This document shows, piece by piece, positions 44,528 through 53,626 of a DNA stretch of 64,000 nucleotides. How positions within the stretch are numbered: the stretch's first letter is position 1; each line of letters starts with the position of its first letter. Made by a program: the position numbers and the translations under genes. A model generated the notes under the pieces. That model ran no database searches, was not told where the DNA came from, and was given only the letters and a program-made list of their open reading frames with translations. Location of the stretch: positions 26,888 through 90,887 of the forward strand of contig CAYPIB010000001.1 of assembly GCA_964410675.1 (NCBI GenBank), read 5' to 3'. The stretch comes from RGIG3040 sp964410675. GTDB lineage: Bacteria; Bacillota; Clostridia; Lachnospirales; Lachnospiraceae.

Positions 44528-45118
44528 TTACCATTTCGCCCGAAACATTTGGTATGACTCTTTTACTTTTTCTTTGTAGTTTTTTACATTAATATCAAGT
44601 GCCCGGAATAAGTGAAATGTAAAGTCAATTGCATAACATAACATAATAACATTGCATGCAATAATTCCGATCTTTGTCGGTATATTGTCTACAGCGTTTA
44701 ATAGTGCCTTATGTAAGAAATTGACAATAATAACTGCATACAATCCCCATGCCACCGAACTCTCTATACAGATAAGTCCTTTATAATTAAATGGTTTTTT
44801 ACTATAATCCCACCATACATTTCCCAGCACCTTCGCCATAAGTATTCCAACTAAATACTCAAATAACGTGGCTGCCAATGCCCCGGCTGCATAGAGTATA
44901 AATAAATGCTTTGACAAAGGATGTAAGATTAAATATCCTAATACTCCGCCAAACCCATAAATCGGGCAAATGGGACTGGCCGCAAATCCTCTGTTTGTTA
45001 ATTTTTTATTGCAGATAGACATATAGGTAGATTCAACCAACCATCCAAGCATGCTATATACAATAAAGCACTGTACCAGTTGTAATACATCTGTTCCCAA
45101 AATCTCTTTTGTCCACAT
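44528..45118 (-). CDS. Putative ABC-transporter type IV (CmpB-like) membrane protein
   Basis: A 196-residue protein with five or six hydrophobic segments. The stretch VQCFIVYSMLGWLVESTYMS and RGFAASPICPIYGFGG with WWDYSKKPFNYKGLICIESS are the PF06541 signature (a putative ABC-transporter type IV). The ATG at 45118 with AGGAG eight bases upstream is used over the frame from 45166. It stands alone between livK and rpsU. Function unknown. Confidence 0.82.
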   Translation of the reverse strand: MWTKEILGTDVLQLVQCFIVYSMLGWLVESTYMSICNKKLTNRGFAASPICPIYGFGGVLGYLILHPLSKHLFILYAAGALAATLFEYLVGILMAKVLGNVWWDYSKKPFNYKGLICIESSVAWGLYAVIIVNFLHKALLNAVDNIPTKIGIIACNVIMLCYAIDFTFHLFRALDINVKNYKEKVKESYQMFRAKW

Positions 45119-45188
45119 ATCTCCACTCTCCTGTCTTTTTCGCAAGTGTAAATATCTTATAATCAATATATTAAATTATTTCTGCAAA

Positions 45189-45218
45189 AAGTCCTTGGAC
45201 AGAGACGACCAAGGACTT
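45189..45218 (-). terminator. Terminator after rpsU
   Basis: AAGTCCTTGG (45189-45198) pairs perfectly with CCAAGGACTT (45209-45218), followed on the minus strand by TTTTTGC. It lies nine bases after the rpsU stop. Confidence 0.9.
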
Positions 45219-45226
45219 GTACTTTA

Positions 45227-45403
45227 CTAGTTAAATTTACGTTTTCTTGCTGCTTCAGATTTTTTCTTACGTCTTACACTTGGTTTTTCGTAATGTTCTC
45301 TTTTACGAATCTCTTGCTGAATACCAGCCTTAGCACAGCTTCTTTTAAAACGGCGTAAAGCGCTATCTAAAGTCTCATTATCTTTTACGATTACATTTGA
45401 CAT
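45227..45403 (-). CDS. rpsU: Ribosomal protein S21
   Basis: A 58-residue, strongly basic protein that reads MSNVIVKDNETLDSALRRFK at the start and ends in RRKKKSEAARKRKFN. It belongs to the small ribosomal subunit and helps the 3' end of 16S rRNA pair with messages. ATG 45403 has TAGGTG nine bases upstream. Monocistronic, with a strong terminator directly behind it. Confidence 0.95.
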   Translation of the reverse strand: MSNVIVKDNETLDSALRRFKRSCAKAGIQQEIRKREHYEKPSVRRKKKSEAARKRKFN

Positions 45404-45624
45404 AAATCCACACCTAACCTCCCTTCAGTCCCTTCAAGCAATACGACTGATTGGGTATTTTTTTCACACTAACATGTGCAAATAAAATTATAGCATAATA
45501 TTCCTATTCGTCAAGTATTTTTTTGAAAATTGTCTTATTTTTCTAATTAAGATATGATAAAGTCCAATAATCCCACAAAATTTTGTGTCACTCTCTTTCT
45601 AAAGCCACACTTGCTCATTATAAA

Positions 45625-48477
45625 TTAGTATAATAAACCTCCTTCTTCTCTTTTTGAAATAAGATCGGAGAGTGTTCGGTAAAGTTGGTAAGGATCAATC
45701 GGTTTTGCTAAATGTGCATTCATGCCTGCTGCCTTGCTCTTATCCATATCCTCCTCAAATGCATTCGCTGTCATTGCTATAATCGGGATAGTTTTTGCAT
45801 CCTCATTACTCATATGACGAATATTTACTGTTGCCTGCAGTCCATCCATAATCGGCATACGGATATCCATTAATATGGCATCATAATATCCCGGTGCTTT
45901 GCCCGTAAACATTTCAATTGCCCTTAATCCATTCTCGGCAGACTCAATTTTAAATCCTTTTTCTTCCAGCAGCATTGTTGCCACTTCAACATTAATTGGA
46001 TGATCTTCTACGAGAAGAAGGCGTCTTCCGCTAAAATTAAACTCCTCATCAGCTTCTTCCAGCTCAGCAGTATTGTCCTTTTCGCTGAGAGCTTTTGAAA
46101 ACGCAGATACTAATGTAGATTTCATCATCGGCTTAGAAATCAGTAAATTTACTCCGGCCTTTTTAGCTTCATGTTCAATTGCCATCCAATCATAAGCCGT
46201 TATAATGATAATCGTCACTTCTTCTCCAACAATCCTTCGAATACGCCTTGCCGTTTCAACTCCATCCATCTCAGGCATTTTCCAATCGATAAGAATCATA
46301 TCAAAGTATTTCTTATCCTCCCACATCTGGCTTACACGTCTCACTGCTTTCTGCCCGCTGTCAACCCATTCTGCCGTAACACCCATTTCTTTTAGTGTTA
46401 TAACTGCATTTTCACAAACAAGAATGTCGTCATCTACAACAAGTGTTTTTAAATTATCAAATACATACTGTTTCTTTTTACGCTTTTTCTGCATTTCAAC
46501 GGTCGTGCCCAAATTCACGTCAATCGTAAATTCTGTGCCAACTCCCTTTATGGATCTGGCAACAATTTGACCATTCATCATATCAACTACATTTTTAGCA
46601 ATCGCAAGTCCCAAGCCGGTTCCGTTATATTGTGATGTTGTTCCGCTGCTCTCCTGCATAAAAGGATCAAACATTTTTTGAATAAATTCTTCTTCAATGC
46701 CGATACCCGTGTCATTAATAATAAATCGCATTGTTACATCTTTTTCTCTTCTTGATTTTTCTTGTACTGAAAAAGTGACTTTTCCCCCATCCTTCGTAAA
46801 TTTAATTCCATTGGAGAGGATATTAATAAGTACCTGCTGCAGCTTCATCGCATCGCCGATATAATAATCATCTATTGTTGGGTTTACAATACACTCAAAC
46901 TCTATGTTTTTAGCCCTTGCCTGAGCAAAGCAAATCGAGTTAATCCCGTTTAAGAATTCATCCATTGCTATCTCGGCAGTATTTAAAAACATCTTGCCGC
47001 TTTCAATCCTGGACATATCTAAAATATCATTAATAAGCGATAATAAAAATCTTGATGAAATACCTATCTTAGAAATACACTCTTCTATCTGCTCATCACT
47101 GCCAATTGCTTGGGCGGCAATCGTCGTCATACCGATAATCGCATTCAGAGGTGTCCTGATTTCGTGACTCATTCGGGACAGGAAATCTGACTTTGCTGCA
47201 TTTGCATGCTGCGCCGCTTTAAGTGCTGCTGCTAAAGCCTCTAATTGTTTCTGCTCCTGCTCGTATATCTTTGTAATATCAATTTTAAAGCAAATAAGAT
47301 CTCTTTTATCGTTGTTTAAATATGTGAATTTCCAACGCTTCCGTTCCAGCTTTCCAGTATTTTCATTTAAAACACTGAATGCGCACGAATGAGTCTCATT
47401 TCTTTCCAGTTCCTTAATAATTGTCTCAAGAGCCATCTTTTCTTTACATTCCGCTTTGTCTTCCGGAACGATCTGTTCTAATATTGAATGAAGAACACTA
47501 CTTCCAAATTTACTTCCTACTTCAAATGGAGTATTTACATTTTCGTTATTAATACTTGCGATAATCTCATCATGCTCAATATTAATAATTGATATCGTAT
47601 CAAAGTTTTGCTCCATTACACTATTCATAATAATTTCAGACATTTTCTCATCTGTTATATCCCGAATATCAAACAAGCACATCATATTTCCTGTTATCGG
47701 ATTATTCACAAACTTTTGGGTCGCCCGTAAGAAACGGCTGTTACTGCCATCAATCCTTCTTTCGTAATCATAGGTATGGTACTGCACTCCTTGGTAACAA
47801 ATATTTTTAATATTTTCCAGCTCAAATAACCGCTCAAATTCTTCCTTATATGCCGGTAAACAATCTTTTGACGCTTTTTTTATAACATCGCTATACTGAC
47901 TTGGCAATTCTTCTGTAAATTTATATTCATAGCTTCTAGCCCAGTTTTCTACTTTTCCGGTATTTACATTAACTAATATAGCAAGAAACGTTTTTGTATC
48001 ATCAAATAAATAGTCAAATCCAATCTGCTGCTGATAACGGGCATGCAGCTCATTCATTGATGACATATTGCGATAAAGAAAGGTATCGTAATCACCGGTC
48101 AAATTGGAATCACTGTCAGTAATACGCGTAATATGGTGATAATACTTATCCGCACCTACTATTGTATTAAACATAATTGGAACATAATCGCCGTATTTAT
48201 TTAGAATAACGCCCTTTACTAAAACTGCTTCACTGCTCAATCGGTTCTTAAAAGCTTCTTTCACTGTATCTTTATATTCCGGCGGGATATTACTCCACAA
48301 GCTCTTGCCGATAAATCCCTTCATTTCTTCTAGTGTGTAATGAAGCATATGGGCAAGTGATTCATTAAAATCAGTAATTGTATTTGCCTCATCCTTTTCA
48401 CATACAACGAGACTACTTGTCATAACGCTCGTCTGAGGGATAATATTTTTATTCAACTCTTTTGTTGTATGTACCAT
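45625..48477 (-). CDS. Hybrid sensor histidine kinase with two receiver domains
   Basis: A 950-residue signalling protein without clear membrane segments. PAS-like sensor regions fill about residues 25-420. The histidine-kinase core follows, with the phosphorylated His in SRMSHEIRTPLNAIIG near 437 and the ATP site NGTGLGLAIAKNVVD near 620. Two receiver domains end the protein, with phospho-acceptor Asp in LIDWKMPEMDG (about 730) and LMDIRMPIMDGLQ (about 870). The ATG at 48477 with GGAGG seven bases upstream is the start. No Hpt domain or output gene follows; the response-regulator fragment upstream at 48663 may be what is left of a partner. Confidence 0.9.
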   Translation of the reverse strand: MVHTTKELNKNIIPQTSVMTSSLVVCEKDEANTITDFNESLAHMLHYTLEEMKGFIGKSLWSNIPPEYKDTVKEAFKNRLSSEAVLVKGVILNKYGDYVPIMFNTIVGADKYYHHITRITDSDSNLTGDYDTFLYRNMSSMNELHARYQQQIGFDYLFDDTKTFLAILVNVNTGKVENWARSYEYKFTEELPSQYSDVIKKASKDCLPAYKEEFERLFELENIKNICYQGVQYHTYDYERRIDGSNSRFLRATQKFVNNPITGNMMCLFDIRDITDEKMSEIIMNSVMEQNFDTISIINIEHDEIIASINNENVNTPFEVGSKFGSSVLHSILEQIVPEDKAECKEKMALETIIKELERNETHSCAFSVLNENTGKLERKRWKFTYLNNDKRDLICFKIDITKIYEQEQKQLEALAAALKAAQHANAAKSDFLSRMSHEIRTPLNAIIGMTTIAAQAIGSDEQIEECISKIGISSRFLLSLINDILDMSRIESGKMFLNTAEIAMDEFLNGINSICFAQARAKNIEFECIVNPTIDDYYIGDAMKLQQVLINILSNGIKFTKDGGKVTFSVQEKSRREKDVTMRFIINDTGIGIEEEFIQKMFDPFMQESSGTTSQYNGTGLGLAIAKNVVDMMNGQIVARSIKGVGTEFTIDVNLGTTVEMQKKRKKKQYVFDNLKTLVVDDDILVCENAVITLKEMGVTAEWVDSGQKAVRRVSQMWEDKKYFDMILIDWKMPEMDGVETARRIRRIVGEEVTIIIITAYDWMAIEHEAKKAGVNLLISKPMMKSTLVSAFSKALSEKDNTAELEEADEEFNFSGRRLLLVEDHPINVEVATMLLEEKGFKIESAENGLRAIEMFTGKAPGYYDAILMDIRMPIMDGLQATVNIRHMSNEDAKTIPIIAMTANAFEEDMDKSKAAGMNAHLAKPIDPYQLYRTLSDLISKREEGGLLY

Positions 48478-48662
48478 TTTTAAGCCTCCTACCAAATATT
48501 TTGTTGTAGTGCCTTAAATACTTTTTTATATTATTAATATTATAATCTATATTGTAATAATTATCAATTTCATTGTCGATAAAAGTCGAAAAAAAGACAG
48601 TTCTCTTGTATAAAAATACCATAGTCTCTCTCGTCGGAATACTGTGGCACTTTTTATTAGTA

Positions 48663-48833
48663 TTTTATTACAATATTATATTGAATTGCCTGCTGGGCAT
48701 AGGAAAAATCATCATACCCGCTTAAAAATGCAATCTGCATGGTAGGACGTATTTCTCGCACTGCTCTGGCAAGCTCAATGCCCGACATAAAAGGCATCCG
48801 GACATCGGTCAATAAAAGATCCGGTTCCAGCTT
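48663..48833 (-). pseudogene. Truncated response-regulator receiver fragment
   Basis: On the minus strand this reads LEPDLLLTDVRMPFMSGIEL, then an unbroken receiver segment up to LSGYDDFSYAQQAIQYNI, then stops. It has the phospho-acceptor Asp in TDVRMP and the SGYDDF loop of AraC-type response regulators. The first 45 or so residues and everything after the fourth helix are missing, and a TAA lies just before it in frame. It is a remnant, probably broken when the MerR/ABC cassette arrived. Confidence 0.75.
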
Positions 48834-48938
48834 TATTTATTTATATTAGGGGTACGAAAGTCGTTTCGTAATTGCACGCTAATTTATTAAAAATGGAAAA
48901 ATATTGAAAGCTAATTTGAATTAGGTTATTTTGTCTTT

Positions 48939-48947
48939 TGCTATAAT
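48939..48947 (+). promoter_or_regulatory. Extended -10 promoter for the MerR/ABC cassette
   Basis: TGCTATAAT is a perfect extended -10 element (TATAAT at 48942-48947) 59 bases before the MerR gene. The best upstream -35 matches are at unusual distance (TTGAAT, 20 bases), which fits both an extended -10 and MerR-type promoters with long spacers. Confidence 0.5.
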
Positions 48948-49005
48948 TAAACACTCCATTATAACACCAGACTTTTTCCGTATGTTATCATAGCTTAATG
49001 AGGAG

Positions 49006-49755
49006 GTGTTTATCATTGAAACGTATAAAACGGCGCAAATAGCAAAAATAATAGGCGTACACCCCAATACCGTTCGGCTCTACGAAGAATTAAAGCTTAT
49101 CCCAAAGCCGGAGCGTGCGGAAAATGGCTATCGGGTTTTTAACGAATTGCATATAGAGATTATGGCGCTTGCCCGGATTGCTTTTCAAATTGAGGTTTTA
49201 CAAAACGGTTTGCGAAAAAAGATTGTGGATATGGTTAAAGTCGCAGCCGCCGGTGATTTTGATACTGCCCTTGCTATAACGGACGAATACTTGTTACAGG
49301 TGCGCCGCGAACAGAAAAACGCCAAGGAAGCAGTCGAAATTGTAAAGCAAATCTTATTCGGCAAATCTCTTTCAAGCCCCTTGCGTTTAAAAAGAAACGA
49401 AGCGGCAAAGTTTCTGAACATTTCAATGGACACCTTGCGTAATTGGGAATTGAATGGGTTGCTTACAGTAAAGCGCATGGAAAACGGTTATCGGATATAT
49501 ACAAATGAGGATATTGACCGGCTGAAAATTATTCGTTCCTTGCGGTGTGCAAACTATTCATTAGAAGCGATATTGCACATGCTCTCGGTACTTTCGACAG
49601 ACCCGGACGCGGATATTGAAAGGGTGTTGGATACCCCACAGCCAGACGAGGAAATTATTTCAGTCTATGATAAACTGCTTACCTCTCTGAAATTGGCTGA
49701 AGGAAATGCAAAGACCATGCGTACCATGCTCCGCAATCTAAAAAGAAGATATTAA
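49006..49755 (+). CDS. MerR family regulator with two MerR DNA-binding domains
   Basis: A protein of about 246-249 residues with two MerR winged helices: residues about 5-58 (AKIIGVHPNTVRLYEELKLI, AENGYRVF) and about 127-185 (AAKFLNISMDTLRNWELNGL, MENGYRIY). A helical linker lies between. The AGGAGG at 49001-49006 overlaps the GTG at 49006, so translation may really start at ATC 49012 or ATT 49015 (ETYKTAQIAK), 5 or 8 bases from it. It is the first gene of a G+C-richer cassette with an ABC drug-export pair and probably controls it. Confidence 0.85.
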   Translation: MFIIETYKTAQIAKIIGVHPNTVRLYEELKLIPKPERAENGYRVFNELHIEIMALARIAFQIEVLQNGLRKKIVDMVKVAAAGDFDTALAITDEYLLQVRREQKNAKEAVEIVKQILFGKSLSSPLRLKRNEAAKFLNISMDTLRNWELNGLLTVKRMENGYRIYTNEDIDRLKIIRSLRCANYSLEAILHMLSVLSTDPDADIERVLDTPQPDEEIISVYDKLLTSLKLAEGNAKTMRTMLRNLKRRY

Positions 49756-49766
49756 AGTCTCCATTT

Positions 49767-49792
49767 TACCACCAACCTTTTCGTTGGTGGTA
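49767..49792 (+). terminator. Hairpin between MerR and ABC genes
   Basis: TACCACCAAC (49767-49776) pairs perfectly with GTTGGTGGTA (49783-49792), with TTCTTGTTT after it. It may end the MerR message or attenuate the ABC genes. Confidence 0.65.
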
Positions 49793-49824
49793 TTCTTGTT
49801 TAATCAAGAAAAGGAGGTATTACT

Positions 49825-50544
49825 ATGGAGGAAGTAATCAAAGCCGCTCAGCTTACCAAATCCTATGGAAAGCTGCTTGCGGTAGATAAGATAACCTTAT
49901 CGGTCAAGCGAGGCACAGTGTTTGGGCTGCTTGGCGCAAATGGTGCGGGAAAAAGCACGACTATAGAATGTCTTTTGGGAACCAAAATGCCGGACAGCGG
50001 GACTGTATCCATTTTGGGAATGAACCCGAGCAAAGACAGAAAACAGTTATTTGAACATGTAGGCGTTCAGTTTCAGGAAGCCAATTATCAAGAGAAAATT
50101 ACAGTGGGTGAGCTTTGCGAAGTCACAGCGTCACTTTACAAGACCACAGCGGATTATCTTACTTTACTAAAGCAATTTGGGATTGAGAACAAAATTAAAA
50201 ATCTTGTAAGCGAGCTTTCGGGCGGGGAACGCCAACGGCTCTTTATCGTTCTTGCCCTTATCCCTGATCCCGAAGTTGTGTTTTTGGACGAGCTTACCAC
50301 TGGGCTTGATGCAAGGGCAAGGCGGGATGTTTGGAAAAGCCTGTCCGAATTGAAATCACAGGGTTTGACGATTCTGCTGACCTCTCACTTTATGGACGAG
50401 GTGGATGTTTTGTGTGATGAAATATGTATTCTCAAACATGGGAAAATTGTATTTTACGGCACAGTACGCGAAGCGATAGAAACAAGCCATTGCAAAAATT
50501 TTGAGGACGCTTATCTTTGGTATGCAGACGAGGAGGAAATATAA
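49825..50544 (+). CDS. ABC-2 type transporter ATP-binding protein
   Basis: A 239-residue ATPase. Walker A GANGAGKSTTIECLLG, signature ELSGGERQRLFIVLAL, Walker B VVFLDELTTGLDA (Glu changed order: DEL instead of DEP) and the switch His in LTSHFMDE are present. It looks like the drug/daunorubicin or CcmA-type group. ATG 49825 has AAGGAGG nine bases upstream. The permease gene begins one base after its stop. Confidence 0.9.
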   Translation: MEEVIKAAQLTKSYGKLLAVDKITLSVKRGTVFGLLGANGAGKSTTIECLLGTKMPDSGTVSILGMNPSKDRKQLFEHVGVQFQEANYQEKITVGELCEVTASLYKTTADYLTLLKQFGIENKIKNLVSELSGGERQRLFIVLALIPDPEVVFLDELTTGLDARARRDVWKSLSELKSQGLTILLTSHFMDEVDVLCDEICILKHGKIVFYGTVREAIETSHCKNFEDAYLWYADEEEI

Positions 50545-50545
50545 T

Positions 50546-51289
50546 ATGAAGTCATTTGGTACAATGCTCAAAACAGAGTTGAAGCTTTCCTTGCGCGGTA
50601 TGGATATGTTTATTTTCGCAATCTGTATGCCGCTTGTGGTATTGATTATTCTTGGGATTATCTATGGGAACAGTCCGGCATTCCCGGGGGCTGGCTACAC
50701 CTTTTTGCAGCAGTCATTTGGTGCACTGGCTTCCATAGCGATATGCGCCGGGGGCATGATGGGCCTTCCCCTTGTCGTATCGGATTACAGGAGCAAAAAA
50801 GTATTGAAACGGTTTCAGGTAACACCGGTAAGTCCGGCCCGGATTTTAATGGTACAGGCAGCAATCTACACGCTTTATTCGCTTGTTTCCCTTGTCCTGC
50901 TTTATGTAGTTGCAAAGCTCTTTTTCGGATTTTCCTTTTCCGGTTCATGGCTTCACTTCATAGGCGGCTACGTTTTAGTCATGCTGTCGATTTTCAGTAT
51001 CGGTATGATGGTAGGCGGGATTGCCCCCAACACCAAAATCGCCGGGGTAATCGCAAGCATTTTGTATTTTCCCATGCTGATTTTTTCGGGCGCAACTTTG
51101 CCCTATGAGGTTATGCCGGCGGCGCTTCAAAAAGCAGCAGATGTTTTACCGTTGACACAGGGAATTAAATTGCTCAAATCCACGTCGCTCGGATTGCCAA
51201 TAGGCGATATGATACTTCCGTTTATCGTAATGGCCGGTCTTGCTATTATTTGCCTTGGCATTTCTATCAAGTTTTTCAAGTGGGAGTAG
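50546..51289 (+). CDS. ABC-2 type transporter permease
   Basis: A 247-residue membrane protein with six segments and the ABC2 pattern (FGTMLKTELKLSLRGMDMFI at the start; VLKRFQVTPVSPARILMVQA; IFSGATLPYEVMP). With the ATPase it forms an exporter, probably for a drug, peptide or lipid. The ATG at 50546 with GAGGAGG seven bases upstream, in the ATPase gene's last codons, is the start; the longer frame from 50501 is rejected. Confidence 0.9.
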   Translation: MKSFGTMLKTELKLSLRGMDMFIFAICMPLVVLIILGIIYGNSPAFPGAGYTFLQQSFGALASIAICAGGMMGLPLVVSDYRSKKVLKRFQVTPVSPARILMVQAAIYTLYSLVSLVLLYVVAKLFFGFSFSGSWLHFIGGYVLVMLSIFSIGMMVGGIAPNTKIAGVIASILYFPMLIFSGATLPYEVMPAALQKAADVLPLTQGIKLLKSTSLGLPIGDMILPFIVMAGLAIICLGISIKFFKWE

Positions 51290-51316
51290 TTTAATAGCCC
51301 CTCCCATTTTAAGCGG

Positions 51317-51345
51317 CACGGCGGTACAGTGATAGTATCGCCGTG
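51317..51345 (+). terminator. Terminator of the MerR/ABC cassette
   Basis: CACGGCG (51317-51323) pairs with CGCCGTG (51339-51345), followed by TTGTTTTT. It lies 28 bases after the permease stop. Confidence 0.75.
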
Positions 51346-51391
51346 TTGTTTTTATATCCATTCATACGTTTAATTTTCATAGTGGATTATT

Positions 51392-51661
51392 TTAAAAATT
51401 AATTTCTGTCAGCTTATTTATGTAGTCCTGCATCTTTTCATCAATCGAAGGTCCGTCCTCTTTAAAGGATACTTTAATTACATAATCCTTATATCGATGT
51501 ACATAGATATTTGCCGTCTGTGCTGCAAAATCCTCCAGCTTCTCTTTTACGGGTTTTGAGGCATCAATTTTAATATCCCTAATATCCGTCAGGGTATTAA
51601 TATCCACCGTTGTTACATCAACCGCCGCCATTTTTTCTAACTCTTCTTTCGATAACCCCAT
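51392..51661 (-). CDS. Small acidic protein, DUF6870-like
   Basis: An 89-residue soluble protein that starts MGLSKEELEKMAAVDVTTVD and has the block LTDIRDIKIDASKP. This resembles the small DUF6870 family that I recall from mobile-element neighbourhoods in clostridia; the match is from memory and not certain. ATG 51661 has GGAGTAGGAAG upstream. It is convergent with the ABC cassette, with no obvious partner, and marks the right side of the atypical region. Confidence 0.65.
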   Translation of the reverse strand: MGLSKEELEKMAAVDVTTVDINTLTDIRDIKIDASKPVKEKLEDFAAQTANIYVHRYKDYVIKVSFKEDGPSIDEKMQDYINKLTEINF

Positions 51662-51769
51662 GCTTCCTACTCCTTTTATAAAAGTTTCACAACAACCTAT
51701 ATAGTATATAAAAGTATATGACTTGCATGTGTTGTCCTATTCGCAGCGGCGAAATGATGATGTCTTTAT

Positions 51770-52414
51770 TTAAAGCTTATGTATTATTTTGTTTCCGATT
51801 AGAAATTGTTCATCATGGGTTGCTGTTATAATTGTTGTTCCTTTTTTGTTGTATTCATGAAGAATTGAGTAAACAAGTGCTGCACTTTTTTTGTCGAGGT
51901 TACTTGTTGGTTCATCGGCTGCTACAATATCCGGCTCAACAATCATTGCTCTTGCAAGACTTGCTCTTTTGTATTCTCCACCTGATATTTGAAAGGGATA
52001 GGAATTTTTTAGATGCCATAACTCTAATTTATTTAAAAGTTTTTCTACTTTATTTTTATCTATCTTTTTTCCGCTTATTTCATAAGGACAAATCATATTT
52101 TCATATATATTTAAATTTCCAAGTAAGGAGGCATCCTGCATCATATAGCCGAGTTTGTGATTTCTAAAGCTTGTTCTGGCCCCTTCTTTTATTTCTTGAA
52201 AGCAGTCCTTTCCATCCCAGTAAACGACTCCGGAGGTCGGCTTCAGCATTCCGGTCAAAATATTTAGCAGCGTGCTTTTTCCGCTTCCTGATACACCGGT
52301 AATACAATGAAATTCTCCGGCATGTATGATTGCATCAAAGCTATGCAGACAATTTTTAACTTCATTCCCTCTGACCGCCTCATATGTTACCCCTTCTAAT
52401 TTAATGTTCATCAT
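51770..52414 (-). CDS. ABC transporter ATP-binding protein (LolD/MacB type)
   Basis: A 214-residue ATPase. Walker A GVSGSGKSTLLNILTG, signature QISGGEYKRASLARAM, Walker B DIVAADEPTSNLD and the switch His in ITATHDEQFL match the LolD/MacB/FtsE type that partners FtsX-like permeases. The ATG at 52414 overlaps the permease stop codon (ATGATG), so it is coupled to the FtsX-like gene. It is the last gene of the ABC operon behind the nitrogenase-like cluster. Confidence 0.88.
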   Translation of the reverse strand: MMNIKLEGVTYEAVRGNEVKNCLHSFDAIIHAGEFHCITGVSGSGKSTLLNILTGMLKPTSGVVYWDGKDCFQEIKEGARTSFRNHKLGYMMQDASLLGNLNIYENMICPYEISGKKIDKNKVEKLLNKLELWHLKNSYPFQISGGEYKRASLARAMIVEPDIVAADEPTSNLDKKSAALVYSILHEYNKKGTTIITATHDEQFLIGNKIIHKL

Positions 52415-53613
52415 TCTGCCCCCTTTACCATCTCGGATGGATGCCACTTTTTAATGAGATAAAAGGAATATAGGGAAGCAAGCAAAGTGATTCCAAAATT
52501 CACAACTAAGGTTTTGATTCCAAGCTTTAGTATTATGTCAACTGAAACCATCCGGTAAGGAACCTCCAGCAGCTGTCTGATTGCCGTATGAAAAGGCAAG
52601 ACAATTACACACACGATTATGATTCCTGCAATCACCGCTGACATGACAAGAAAGCTATATTCCCATATAAACATGCCGGCTATTTTTTTCTTTGTAACCC
52701 CGACGGATAAAAGGCTGCCGATTTCATTTTTTCGCATTGTAAGCGTTACGGTAATGACTGCAAAGAGTGAGACGGCGGCCATAAGGCCAAGCATCCATTC
52801 GGCTATTGTACTGAATATTTCAAATTGCCTAATCTGTACGGCAAATTTACTAAGCAGGGAAGAGGTTGTATCGACAAAAATCCCTTCCCCTGCAAACTGC
52901 TTTTGAATTCTTTCACTGACCTCTTCAATTTCAAATCCATCTTCTACATTAATTTGAACCATCGAAATAACCTGATTATTTTTTGAAAAGGGTAGAATAT
53001 TGGAATAGGAGGTATCACTTGCAATTTCGTAGGCCGCCTCATAAGAAATAAACACACAATTATCGTATCCCATTCCGGTTTCTTCGAGTACTTCTTTCAC
53101 TGCGAAATCCCTGTCAAAATATTTTATTGTCTCCCCTCTTTTTTTACTTATATTACACCCAATTACCACCTCTTCCTTTTTAAGCGACTTAATACTAGAC
53201 TGTAAAAGCCACGGCTTAATTGCAATATCGCTGTCTAAGTCAACCGCAATCATTTGTACCGTTCCCTCACAGCAGTCAAAGGTTCCCAGAGAAGCAATGT
53301 AAAGCTGGGTTCCTGTCTGAGCAACTCCTTCTACGGTACCCAGCTTCTCCTGCCATGCAGCATCAAAATTGACTGTACAGGCTTTTCCCTGAAACAAAGC
53401 ATCCTCCACATCCGATACGAATTTGTCAGGTACGACGATTATATCCGCCCCAATTCTATCAATTGTTGTGTTTAGACCATCTTTCATACAATGATTTAGG
53501 AGACTACCGCCAAAAATTCCAATCGTGCAAAATAACAATAGACATATCAAAATGCTTGTTCTGAATTTCTGATAGCAAATATTTTTAATTGCCAGTTTGC
53601 GCACTGTAAACAT
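52411..53613 (-). CDS. FtsX-like ABC transporter permease
   Basis: A 400-residue protein with a membrane segment at about 18-40, a large extracellular domain (about 45-265) and three membrane segments at the end, the layout of MacB/FtsX permeases. The C-terminal part FAVITVTLTMRKNEIGSLLSVGVTKKKIAGMF is the FtsX hallmark. Such pumps act mechanically on envelope proteins or export small molecules. ATG 53613 lies 13 bases after the binding-protein gene and forms the exporter with the LolD-type ATPase. Confidence 0.87.
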   Translation of the reverse strand: MFTVRKLAIKNICYQKFRTSILICLLLFCTIGIFGGSLLNHCMKDGLNTTIDRIGADIIVVPDKFVSDVEDALFQGKACTVNFDAAWQEKLGTVEGVAQTGTQLYIASLGTFDCCEGTVQMIAVDLDSDIAIKPWLLQSSIKSLKKEEVVIGCNISKKRGETIKYFDRDFAVKEVLEETGMGYDNCVFISYEAAYEIASDTSYSNILPFSKNNQVISMVQINVEDGFEIEEVSERIQKQFAGEGIFVDTTSSLLSKFAVQIRQFEIFSTIAEWMLGLMAAVSLFAVITVTLTMRKNEIGSLLSVGVTKKKIAGMFIWEYSFLVMSAVIAGIIIVCVIVLPFHTAIRQLLEVPYRMVSVDIILKLGIKTLVVNFGITLLASLYSFYLIKKWHPSEMVKGAE

Positions 53614-53626
53614 CTGTCATTCCTGC

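Larger units (their letters stand above)
48478..49005. other. Gene-free stretch with a broken response-regulator fragment and a promoter
   Basis: 528 bases without an intact gene. From the left: the kinase promoter region, a weak inverted repeat near 48621-48655, the response-regulator remnant (48663-48833), then an A+T-rich zone with the extended -10 promoter of the MerR gene. A sharp change in base composition begins to the right of it. Confidence 0.6.

Noticed and set aside
48615..48660. A terminator between the hybrid kinase and the regulator remnant
   Set aside because: The inverted repeat is short with mismatches; too weak to list as a feature.
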